Shown here: piece by piece, positions 36,084 through 43,983 of the stretch
Position numbering within the stretch: position 1 is the stretch's first letter
How the letters are laid out: each line of letters begins with the position of its first letter
NCBI RefSeq assembly: GCF_012641335.1
Contig: NZ_JABAID010000018.1
Location: 1 to 64,000 of the forward strand
DNA length: 64,000 nucleotides
Source: Novosphingobium sp. ERN07
Lineage (GTDB): Bacteria; Pseudomonadota; Alphaproteobacteria; Sphingomonadales; Sphingomonadaceae
Direction: 5' to 3'
Position numbers and translations under genes: made by a program
Notes under the pieces: model-generated
Seen by the model: only the letters and a program-made list of their open reading frames with translations
Databases searched by the model: none
What the model was told of the DNA's origin: nothing

Positions 36084-36902
36084 ATGAAGGGGACCGTGGG
36101 TATCGGTGGGCAGAATGCTCTGGATGATGTGCGGGAAGTGCAGGCTGCGCTGAACAAATTCGTCGATCGGATGGGGGTGGCGCCGCTCAAGGTTGACGGT
36201 CATATCGGTCGAAAGACGGACACGGCGATTAGGATTTTCCAGAAAGCCGCGGGCATGCCCTTGCCAGACGGAATTGTGACGTCCAATGGGCGGATTGCCG
36301 CAGCGCTGGGCCTGAACGCACCGAAGCCCGCGACCGTTGCGGCCTCTGCTCCCTTGAGTGGTAGCGCCTGGTGGCACGCCAATCAGGCGCGCTGGCCGAA
36401 TGAGAGCCGCGTTGATGCGCTGTCCGAGCCTTTTCGGGGTGATGTGAAGAAGTTTGTCAAAGCGTTGATGGATGCTGGCGCAACCGTGACGGTAAACGCC
36501 ACCACCCGCAGCATGACGCGCGCGAAGATCATGAGGTACAGCTGGGATATTGCCAAGAGCCTCATTAATGCGGAGGATGCTGCTGCGATCGACGGTGTTG
36601 ATATAAACTGGGTTCACGAAACACCGCAGAAATCGCGGCAGGCAGCACAGGAAATGGTTTCGCTTTTCGCCATAAAGAAGCAACCGTCACTGAACTCCAA
36701 TCATCTGCGCGGCACGGCTATCGATATGACGATCTCGTGGGTGGGCGACCTCAAGATCAAGCAGGCCAATGGCACGGAGACTACCATCTCGACTGCACCG
36801 CGGAACGGAACCAATGCAAAGCTGCACGATGTCGGCGCGACCTATAAGGTGCTGCACAAGTTGCCGGACGACCCGCCGCACTGGTCGGTAACCGGCCGAT
36901 AA
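36084..36902 (+). CDS. Peptidoglycan-binding M15-like peptidase, candidate T6SS effector
   Basis: A protein of 272 residues without a signal peptide. Residues ~5-75 form a PG_binding_1 module ('VREVQAALNKF', 'LKVDGHIGRKTDTAIRIFQK'). The C-terminal half shows the Zn-ligand spacing of D-Ala-D-Ala peptidases of the M15/VanY-Hedgehog type: His207-x6-Asp214 (NHLRGTAIDM) and His266 in 'PPHWS'. It should cut stem peptides of peptidoglycan. Lack of an export signal, with a place right after clpV and beside two lipoproteins and a lysozyme, argues for delivery by the T6SS into rival periplasm. Substrate and delivery are inferred. Confidence 0.75.
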   Translation: MKGTVGIGGQNALDDVREVQAALNKFVDRMGVAPLKVDGHIGRKTDTAIRIFQKAAGMPLPDGIVTSNGRIAAALGLNAPKPATVAASAPLSGSAWWHANQARWPNESRVDALSEPFRGDVKKFVKALMDAGATVTVNATTRSMTRAKIMRYSWDIAKSLINAEDAAAIDGVDINWVHETPQKSRQAAQEMVSLFAIKKQPSLNSNHLRGTAIDMTISWVGDLKIKQANGTETTISTAPRNGTNAKLHDVGATYKVLHKLPDDPPHWSVTGR

Positions 36903-36906
36903 CGCG

Positions 36907-37551
36907 ATGTCTCTAGCCAACGCCAAGGTCCGCGCCATCGCCCTGATTGCAAAGGGTGAGGCGTTCATAAATTGGCTGTATCTGGATTCGGTCAGCAAAG
37001 TCACTATTGGTTATGGCACAATGCTGCCCAATGCCGATGCGGCGGTTGAGGTTGACCTGCGCCACCCCAACAAGAAGCCAGCCACTGCAGACGAAAAGCG
37101 GGCCGAATGGCGGCGCGTGCAGGCTATCAGCCCGGCAGGGACGGATCGCAATTATTCTGCGCAGTCCTATCGTAAGGACGCCCAACTGTTCATCATGGAA
37201 TCCGAAGCGGATCATTTGCGCGCGATGAAGCTGGACGCGTTCGTTGCCGAGTTGCGCGGAATCTATCCCGGTTTTTTGTCGTTCCCGGAAGATGCGCAGG
37301 TTGGACTGATGGACATGGTCTATAACCTCGGTCCGAACGGGTTGGCCAAGAAGTTCAAGAACTTTGGCCGCGCGATCAACCATCCGAAAGGGCCTGACTG
37401 GAAGCGCGCCGCGCTGGAATCGAACCGTCCGCAGCTTTCGGCAGAGCGCAACAAGGAAGTCAAAGACCTGTTCCTGTCCGCCGCCCGCATCGCGGAAGTC
37501 GAAGCTCGCAATCAGCCGGGCCGCCCGCCCGCAAGGCCTGTGCGCAAATGA
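36907..37551 (+). CDS. GH24 (T4-type) lysozyme, candidate T6SS effector
   Basis: A protein of 214 residues without a signal peptide. The catalytic triad spacing of phage T4 lysozyme is exactly kept: Glu18, Asp27 and Thr33 ('KGEAFINWLYLDSVSKVTIGY'). Later 'GLMDMVYNLGP' matches the conserved helix of the family. A longer insert follows the active-site hairpin (~40-65, many Lys/Arg). It should cleave the glycan strands of peptidoglycan. It is 4 bp downstream of the M15-like gene, and its stop overlaps a lipoprotein gene (ATGA). This is the classic order for a toxin and its immunity protein. Confidence 0.82.
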   Translation: MSLANAKVRAIALIAKGEAFINWLYLDSVSKVTIGYGTMLPNADAAVEVDLRHPNKKPATADEKRAEWRRVQAISPAGTDRNYSAQSYRKDAQLFIMESEADHLRAMKLDAFVAELRGIYPGFLSFPEDAQVGLMDMVYNLGPNGLAKKFKNFGRAINHPKGPDWKRAALESNRPQLSAERNKEVKDLFLSAARIAEVEARNQPGRPPARPVRK

Positions 37552-38030
37552 GGGCCATCGCGGCGATCTGCGCGTTGACGATCATGGCGACGGGCTGCAA
37601 TCGGCCCGCGCCGGATACGTCTGCGACCGAAGCGGTTGCCAAAGCGTCTTCTGCTGCGCCGGACAGGCAGCAGGCCATCGCTCCTGCCCTGTTGGGCGAA
37701 TGGCAAGCCTATGACAACGATGCGCACAAGGTTCTCGGAACGCTTGAATTAAAGCAGGATCGACTTGTGTTTGCCAAAGGGCTGACGCTCCGCATCGAGC
37801 CGGTTTCGTCGACGCTGGCACGTGTCGATCCGGCGGATGGCGCAAAGCCTGTGTGGGGCAAGGATGGCCTGTGCGGCGCAGCGCCGGTTCTGGCCGTATC
37901 GTTTGCCTTGCCCGATCCAGCGAAGGCGAAAGAATTGCGTCTTTCAGTTTACGATATCGCCAGCGGTCCTGGTCCTGATCCCGATTTCGATCTGCACCGC
38001 TGCCAGACTTTTACCTTTGTGCGGGATTGA
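37548..38030 (+). CDS. Lipoprotein coupled to the lysozyme, candidate immunity protein
   Basis: A protein of 160 residues. The signal peptide ends in the lipobox I-M-A-T-G-Cys17. After an Ala/Ser linker the domain is mainly beta ('LLGEWQAYDND', 'LGTLELKQDRLVF') and holds two Cys (in 'DGLCGAAP' and 'LHRCQTF') that could pair. The start overlaps the lysozyme stop, giving coupled translation. A periplasmic lipoprotein that blocks a lysozyme, like MliC/PliC or known T6SS immunity proteins, would fit, but no family match can be claimed by eye. Confidence 0.7.
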   Translation: MRAIAAICALTIMATGCNRPAPDTSATEAVAKASSAAPDRQQAIAPALLGEWQAYDNDAHKVLGTLELKQDRLVFAKGLTLRIEPVSSTLARVDPADGAKPVWGKDGLCGAAPVLAVSFALPDPAKAKELRLSVYDIASGPGPDPDFDLHRCQTFTFVRD

Positions 38031-38045
38031 AAAAGGACCGATCGC

Positions 38046-39452
38046 TTGACCACGCCTTATGATCGCGTTGCCTATCCGACTACCGTCTTTGCCCAGACCA
38101 ATCCTGAACGTCTGGCAGTGTTGGCGCATCTGGCAGGGTTGAACCCGGTGCCGGTGCAGGAGGCGCGCATTCTGGAGATCGGCGGGGGCAACTGTGTCAA
38201 TCTGATCGCGATGGCGGCGATGTGGCCGGGGTGCGATGCGCATGGCTTTGATCTTTCCGAAACCGCCATTGCGCGCGGGCAGGAGATTGTCGACGCATCG
38301 GGCCTGACCAACGTGACGCTGGCGGTGGAGGACATTTGCGAGGCGCACCATCGCTATCCGGCCGGAGCGTTCGATTATGTGATTGCCCACGGTGTTTATG
38401 CCTGGGTGCCCGATCATGTCCGCGAGGCGACGATGCGGCTTGCCGCGCATGTCCTGTCGGATCGCGGCGTGGCGTTCATCAGCTATAACGCCATGCCCGG
38501 TGGGCACGTGCGCATGATCATGCGCGAGATGCTGCTCGATGCAATCGGGGTCATCGATGATCCTGACGAGCGCATTGCCGCCGTGCGCGATTTTCTGGAA
38601 GATTATGCGCGTGCGCGCGATGGCGACGAACCGCTGGCCACCACCTTGCGCCAGCAGGCCGGCAACATGTTGCAGCGTCCAGATGCGGTGCTGTTCCACG
38701 ATGAACTTGGCCCCTGCTTCAATCCGCAGCGCTTGCTGGACGTGGCGGCAGCGGCCCATGCCAATGGCCTGACGTTCCTGACCGACGCGGGGCGCAATCG
38801 CCAGCTTGATGGCTTCCTTGCCGATGGGGCAGATATGCCCGACGATCCTGAAGGCACCGTGTTGCTGGCCGCATCGCGCGATGATTATGCCGCGCTCAGA
38901 TACTTCCGGCAGAGCCTGTTCGTGAAGCAGGTGCCTGATCGCCGCATCGACGCCACGCGGATTGCCGACCTGTGGCTATCGACGAAGATCAGGCGGCAGG
39001 ACGATGGCACATTCGTGCTGGGTGACGATGTTATCACGATCAACGACGATGGCCTTGCCGATGCGCTGACGCGCGCCGCAGCCGCATATCCGCAGCGCGT
39101 GCCGATCAGCGCAATGACCGGCGATCCCAAGCTGTTGCGCGTGATCTTGCAGCTATACACCGAATGGTACGTGACGCTGCATCCGGGACCAGCACCGTTT
39201 CCTGTGGTTCCGGCGGAAAGGCCGTGTTCGGGCGCACTGGTGCGCGGGATGCTGGATCTTGGCGAAACGACGCTGTGCACGCTGGATCATGGCGTGATCA
39301 AGATTGAACAGCCCGAACTGCGCGCGCTGCTGATGGCTGCGGATGGCACGCGCACGGTGGGCGAGATTGCCGCCTTGGACACTGGCATCCCGCCCGAAGA
39401 TACGCTGGCCGCGCTTACCGCCTGTTGCAGCAAGGCGCTGATGCAGGCCTAG
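38046..39452 (+). CDS. Class I SAM methyltransferase with C-terminal regulatory domain
   Basis: A protein of 468 residues from TTG 38046 (AAAGGA upstream). The Rossmann core has motif I 'ILEIGGGNCVNLI', an acidic end of strand 2 ('AHGFDLS') and 'FDYVIAHGVYAWVPD'. After about residue 210 comes a long second half of the type annotated as methyltransferase regulatory domain. The substrate cannot be told. It lies 15 bp after the lipoprotein and reads in the same direction, so it may be the last gene of the T6SS operon. Its stop abuts the stop of the convergent peroxidase gene with no gap. Confidence 0.85.
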   Translation: MTTPYDRVAYPTTVFAQTNPERLAVLAHLAGLNPVPVQEARILEIGGGNCVNLIAMAAMWPGCDAHGFDLSETAIARGQEIVDASGLTNVTLAVEDICEAHHRYPAGAFDYVIAHGVYAWVPDHVREATMRLAAHVLSDRGVAFISYNAMPGGHVRMIMREMLLDAIGVIDDPDERIAAVRDFLEDYARARDGDEPLATTLRQQAGNMLQRPDAVLFHDELGPCFNPQRLLDVAAAAHANGLTFLTDAGRNRQLDGFLADGADMPDDPEGTVLLAASRDDYAALRYFRQSLFVKQVPDRRIDATRIADLWLSTKIRRQDDGTFVLGDDVITINDDGLADALTRAAAAYPQRVPISAMTGDPKLLRVILQLYTEWYVTLHPGPAPFPVVPAERPCSGALVRGMLDLGETTLCTLDHGVIKIEQPELRALLMAADGTRTVGEIAALDTGIPPEDTLAALTACCSKALMQA

Positions 39453-42400
39453 TTAGCGGGCGGCGAGCGCCAACCCCGGTCCATCGGGCGTATCTTCCAG
39501 CGCGCTTCCGGCAAGGAACCACAGTGCGTGGCGACCCGGCATGAAGAAGTAGCCGCCTCCGCGCACCGTGATGTGCCGTTTGACATCGGGCAGTTCCAGC
39601 GGCGCGTTCCGCCCGTGGATCGTGAAGCGGGCCTTTTCCGCGCCCGGAGCATCGCCGTGGTGCATGGCGAAGGGGTCCGGTTCCTGCTCAAGCCCGTGGA
39701 AGGTGGGCGATCCCAGCCACGTCTGCTGCACGAATTCGAACTGGCGTTCGAGATCGGCGTTGAAGCACATGAACAGCGTGCCCCGCACCGTTTCGCCCGT
39801 GTCATCCAGATAGGGGCGCCCCCTGCGCAGAAGGCGGTGACGGTTGGTGACCGCAAGTTCCACCGGATCGGTTTGCGCCAGACTATCTCGAGGGAAACTG
39901 CGGCGAATGTGCGCGCCGAACGGACAACGCAGCCCTTGCGGGTCGGAATCCTTGTAGAGAAAACCGTTGCGGCGCATCGCATCGGCTCCGCTGCGGAACG
40001 ATGGGGCAAAGGGGTGGTCGATCAGTGCTGACCCATCGCGCCAGCGGCCCAGCATCTTGGCGGCGATCCATTCGCCGGTGCGATGCGGATTGCCGTTGTG
40101 CGGGTTGATCACGTCGCTGTGGCGACAGACGTGTGCGGCGGCTTTGCCAAGCTGATCGCGGAAGCCTTCGACATCCTGTTCCAACTGGCGGATCACCAGA
40201 TAGCTGCCGTTGCGGCCAAAGTCGCGCGGGGGCGCATCGCCTGCTGAAAAGTCGGGGTATTCCATCGGTTGCCCCTGCGGCGGTGCGGCGAGCAAGCGGC
40301 GTTGGAGGCCGGGGGCAAGGCTTGTCCGTTCTACCAGCGGCGATGGAGGGAAGTAGCCGCGATTGTCGGTATAGCCGAGGATGAATTCGCCCGGTTCGAC
40401 GCCGTGAACCGGATCGGGCGCGCCGTGGCGGCCTGGAAAGCCCCGGACCAGTGGTTGCGATACCCCATCGACGAAGCCGAATGGTTCGGCAGAGAGTTCG
40501 TCGCTGGTTTCAGCCTGGGCATGAACGAAGGCGCGGGTTGCGGCGGGGGCGGAGAGAGCATCGTCGTTTGCGTCCCATGCGGCGCGAAACGTGTCGACGT
40601 CGAACGCGTTGATGCCGGTGCGGATTTTCGCTGTGATCGAAAGGCCATGCTGCTCTGCTTCGGCCATGATGGTGGCAAAGCGCGCCGCGATGGTTTCGTC
40701 GCGGGCGTAAAGCAGGAGGACCGCGTGGGTGGCATCATCGGCCCAGTCCAGCGTGGCCGGATCGCCCAGTGCGCGTTTGCGGCTGGCGTGGGTCATGCCC
40801 AACGCGAACGCGGCGGGGAAGCCCTGATCGGTGCCGTCGCCTTCAAGCGCTAGCTCATCGTCCAGCCCCAGCAGGCGCAGGCCGGACGCTGAAAAGGCGA
40901 TGTTGCAGACAAGACTTTCGGGCGGCTTGTCGCCAAAGGCCAGCGTTTCGCCCGCGATCAGTTTGGCGAGCCATGCTTGCACATGGGCATAGGGATGCGC
41001 GCCTGTTTCGTTGCGCGGCGCGCCGAAGTTCAGCGCGACGAGCATGGAGTGCGGATGGCGACGCAGGCCACCGAACATCAGCGTCTGGATTTCCTCGTAT
41101 TGCAAGCCATAGGTCGGGCGCGGGATCGATCCGAACAGGTCGAGCCATGCTTCGGCTTCGGAAGGGCAATTCTCCAGCCGCGCATGATACATCAGCCCGC
41201 TGACGATCAGCGCGTGCTTGCGCATGGCCGAGGTCGATAGATCGGGGTGGGCAGAAAACCAGCAGGGCGTGGGCTGCATCGATCCGCGCGCAAAGCGCTT
41301 CATCCGGTCGCCATCTTCGGCCCCTTTGAAGAAGAGCAGGCGCGTGGTGGGGAAGCCTTCGGAACTGCTCCAGGCGGCGGTGACGCCTTCGGATGCCTTG
41401 GTGATGAAATCTTCGAGGTAGCTTTCCCAACTGCCATCGTAATTGGAAAGGAACACCAATTGCCGGGTGCCCGGCAGCACGATCCAGCGCGCGGCATGGA
41501 TCGTGCCTATGGTTGCAAGGAAACCGCGCCGCATCACGCCGATGCGCGCCATCGTGGCCACCGCGATGAAGGCCAGCGGCAGGCTGAGTTTGCGTATCCA
41601 CGCAGCGCGCAGCCGGGTGACGCTGATCATGTGGTTCTGCACCACGCCGGGCGCATTCTCGCGCGCCATCATCGCGCCCAGTGCGGCGGCGGACGGGGTG
41701 CGGTCTACGGGCGTGTTGGCCTGCTCATCACGGCGCAGCAGCAGCGCGATCGTGCCGATGGCGATTGCGGCGAAGAGCAGCATGGCGATCAAGGACAGAA
41801 GCAGCGCAGGGCCGATCCCCTGACCGGTGCAGAGCAAGGCCGCCAGCGATGCGATGAAAGGCAGCACCAGCAGCGGCAGCCAAAACGCCCGGGCATCCCA
41901 CAGTCCGCGGCTTATCCAGCCGAGCGACCAGCGGGTTTTGGCGAAATCGAGCCAAGGCGCATCGTTGGTGTCGCAGAAGGCGAGCGCTGCTGGCTTTTTG
42001 TCGGGCAGGGCGGCAAGGTCTTGTTCCAGTTCCTTCGCCACGGCTTTCAGCAGCGTCTGCGGCCCGATCATCGAGGAGCTTTCACGCATCCGCCTGATGA
42101 TGCCGCGCGCCTTTTCGACGATATCGCGGTTGCGCGTGATTGCTTCTACGCTCAGCCCCGGCAGGCCGCCGAAGGGCAGGCCCAGCAACCGGCCCGGCCA
42201 GCGCAGGGGCGATTGGCTGATGCGGTGGCTGTGCTGCTTGAGCAGCGGCAGGACGGCGGCTTCATCCTCGATGCCGCTGGTCAGCCGGAGCAGGGGAAGG
42301 AGCGCCGTGGCGGCATGGTCTGCCATTACGTCGAGCGCCCGGTCGGCATCGCCGTCAACCGTCGCTTCGATTACCAGATGCGCAGAGTAACCCGGCGCTT

Positions 42401-42584
42401 CGGGCGCAATCGCGTGGATACTGGCGAAGTGGATGATACCGGTCTTGCGCAGGGCAGCGTCGATTTCCCCGCTTGCCGGATTGCCCAGCTCCGCAATCTT
42501 GCGTTCCACGTCACCGACATCGCACCATTCGGACTTGTCGCCAAAGGGGATGGCGATGGTGATGAAGTCCTGCGAAACGCTCAT
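39453..42584 (-). CDS. DyP-type peroxidase fused to an N-terminal membrane region
   Basis: A protein of 1,043 residues, about three times the size of a normal DyP. The C-terminal part (~600-1043) is a DyP haem peroxidase: Asp706 in 'GFVDGVSQP', proximal His892 in 'GAHIRRSFPRD' and Arg-rich 'NRHRLLRRGRPY'. Two membrane helices at ~235-285 separate a soluble N-terminal domain (1-230) from a middle domain (~330-560) with 'FLSNYDGSWESYLEDF', unknown to me. A membrane-tied DyP is unusual, since most are cytosolic, Tat-exported or encapsulated. The P450 gene is 31 bp upstream on the same strand. A joint oxidation of a lipid-like substrate at the membrane is an inference. Confidence 0.85.
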   Translation of the reverse strand: MSVSQDFITIAIPFGDKSEWCDVGDVERKIAELGNPASGEIDAALRKTGIIHFASIHAIAPEAPGYSAHLVIEATVDGDADRALDVMADHAATALLPLLRLTSGIEDEAAVLPLLKQHSHRISQSPLRWPGRLLGLPFGGLPGLSVEAITRNRDIVEKARGIIRRMRESSSMIGPQTLLKAVAKELEQDLAALPDKKPAALAFCDTNDAPWLDFAKTRWSLGWISRGLWDARAFWLPLLVLPFIASLAALLCTGQGIGPALLLSLIAMLLFAAIAIGTIALLLRRDEQANTPVDRTPSAAALGAMMARENAPGVVQNHMISVTRLRAAWIRKLSLPLAFIAVATMARIGVMRRGFLATIGTIHAARWIVLPGTRQLVFLSNYDGSWESYLEDFITKASEGVTAAWSSSEGFPTTRLLFFKGAEDGDRMKRFARGSMQPTPCWFSAHPDLSTSAMRKHALIVSGLMYHARLENCPSEAEAWLDLFGSIPRPTYGLQYEEIQTLMFGGLRRHPHSMLVALNFGAPRNETGAHPYAHVQAWLAKLIAGETLAFGDKPPESLVCNIAFSASGLRLLGLDDELALEGDGTDQGFPAAFALGMTHASRKRALGDPATLDWADDATHAVLLLYARDETIAARFATIMAEAEQHGLSITAKIRTGINAFDVDTFRAAWDANDDALSAPAATRAFVHAQAETSDELSAEPFGFVDGVSQPLVRGFPGRHGAPDPVHGVEPGEFILGYTDNRGYFPPSPLVERTSLAPGLQRRLLAAPPQGQPMEYPDFSAGDAPPRDFGRNGSYLVIRQLEQDVEGFRDQLGKAAAHVCRHSDVINPHNGNPHRTGEWIAAKMLGRWRDGSALIDHPFAPSFRSGADAMRRNGFLYKDSDPQGLRCPFGAHIRRSFPRDSLAQTDPVELAVTNRHRLLRRGRPYLDDTGETVRGTLFMCFNADLERQFEFVQQTWLGSPTFHGLEQEPDPFAMHHGDAPGAEKARFTIHGRNAPLELPDVKRHITVRGGGYFFMPGRHALWFLAGSALEDTPDGPGLALAAR

Positions 42585-42615
42585 GCGCGGGATCTTTCTG
42601 GTTATAGGCTACAGG

Positions 42616-43983
42616 CTACTGGCGACAGGCGACGAATGGCAGATCGTCGGGCAGTCCGGCGAAAAGGGAAAGGGTTGTGCCATCGGCAGGTGCAATGCGC
42701 CCTTTTGTGGCGACGATGGCCTCGCGCATGATGGTCCACGCGATGCCCCGGCCATAGCATACGTGCGGCCCTTGCAGCGGGCCTGACGTGATGTAGGGGC
42801 GCGTCGGATCGGCCTGAAAGCGTTCAGGCTGGGCAAAGGCTGCCGGATCGCGCGATGCCGCGTCGATTAGCACGACCACGCGGTCACCCGCTCTCAGATC
42901 GATCCCGCGCCATTGGCAATCATGCCGCACCGTGCGGGTCAGGCGGCTGCCTCCCGTCAGGCGCAGCATTTCGTTCACGATCGCATCGTGATCCCTGACG
43001 GTTGCGGTGCGATCATCCAGTCGGGCGACAAGGCCATCCCAGTCGATTCCTGCTGCCGCACCTGCCGGAGATGTGGCGAAGCCCGCCATTTCCGAAAGCG
43101 ATTTGCCGATGATCAGCACCAGTGCGCCGGTCAGTTCGAACAGCACGCTGCGGGCCTGCGCATCGTAGTCGACAACGCCTGCAAACTGCGGCTTCACCGC
43201 AACCAGCGCGCTGAGCAGACTGTCTTCGGGCGCGGTTTCGGGCGTTGCCAGCGCTTGATCGATAGCGTCAAGGGCAGGGCCTGCGGTTCTGCGGCTGAGT
43301 GCCTGCAGGGCACTGGGGCTGCGCACCACAGTGCCAAAGACATGGCCGAACAGGGGCTGGAGCATGACCAGAAGGGCCACTGAATCGCCCAGTTCGTCCT
43401 TCAAGCGCAGCCACGCCCCCGGCCGCAGCGTGTTGCGCCACATCACGATCATGCGGACAAGGCCCGGCGCCTTTTCAGGCGCGGGCACACCGATGATCCG
43501 CCGTGCCATACGATAGGCAATCAGGAAGGCATATTCGCGCGCAAAGTTCACTGCCTCGCCCGTCGCAGCGCGGCGTTCCAGCACATCCAGAATGGAATCT
43601 GCTTCCTCGCGCGCGATGGCGGCGATCCAGTTGCGAAAGCCGGGAGCCATCTGCGGTGGCTCGCCGAGCGTTTCCGGCGCGCGCCGCGCATCCAACCAGG
43701 CTTGTGCTGCATGAAGCTGGCGCAGCCGCACCTGCCGCGCCGAATTATCTTCACCCACCAGATAGCGCGTTCCGGGCAGGACCTGTTCGAGCAGTTCGTC
43801 GTAATGGCGGAGCGAGAACACCTGCTCTTCGCACATAACGCCTGTTACCGCATCGTGGCGCGCCGCCACGAATACGCGCACAGGAACATCGGCATCTTCC
43901 AATGCTTCCAGTCGCTCAAGCACGGGCGCTGCGGGATCCAGCAGGCGTTGGCCAACCGCTGCCAGTTCCGCCTCGGCGCTCAT
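42616..43983 (-). CDS. Cytochrome P450 family protein
   Basis: A protein of 455 residues from ATG 43983, which overlaps the stop of the cyclase-type regulator. Haem-ligand Cys409 is in 'GPHVCYGRGIA', and Glu338-x2-Arg341 (EMLR) is the K-helix pair. 'FAQPERFQADP' matches the meander region. The I-helix lacks a clear acid/alcohol pair ('ELTGALVLIIGKS'): the usual Thr for O2 activation is not obvious. That is a feature of P450s that rearrange peroxides (CYP74, PGI synthase) rather than hydroxylate. Paired with a peroxidase gene, this is notable. No ferredoxin or reductase gene is nearby. Confidence 0.82.
   Translation of the reverse strand: MSAEAELAAVGQRLLDPAAPVLERLEALEDADVPVRVFVAARHDAVTGVMCEEQVFSLRHYDELLEQVLPGTRYLVGEDNSARQVRLRQLHAAQAWLDARRAPETLGEPPQMAPGFRNWIAAIAREEADSILDVLERRAATGEAVNFAREYAFLIAYRMARRIIGVPAPEKAPGLVRMIVMWRNTLRPGAWLRLKDELGDSVALLVMLQPLFGHVFGTVVRSPSALQALSRRTAGPALDAIDQALATPETAPEDSLLSALVAVKPQFAGVVDYDAQARSVLFELTGALVLIIGKSLSEMAGFATSPAGAAAGIDWDGLVARLDDRTATVRDHDAIVNEMLRLTGGSRLTRTVRHDCQWRGIDLRAGDRVVVLIDAASRDPAAFAQPERFQADPTRPYITSGPLQGPHVCYGRGIAWTIMREAIVATKGRIAPADGTTLSLFAGLPDDLPFVACRQ

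Noticed and set aside
36084..37551. Lysozyme and peptidase read as a prophage lysis cassette
   Set aside because: No holin, spanin or phage structural gene is near, and the genes sit between clpV and a lipoprotein in one T6SS operon.
41247..42731. Plus-strand open frame of 494 codons over the peroxidase gene
   Set aside because: Arg/Gln/Gly-rich shadow frame without motifs, opposite a well-supported haem peroxidase.
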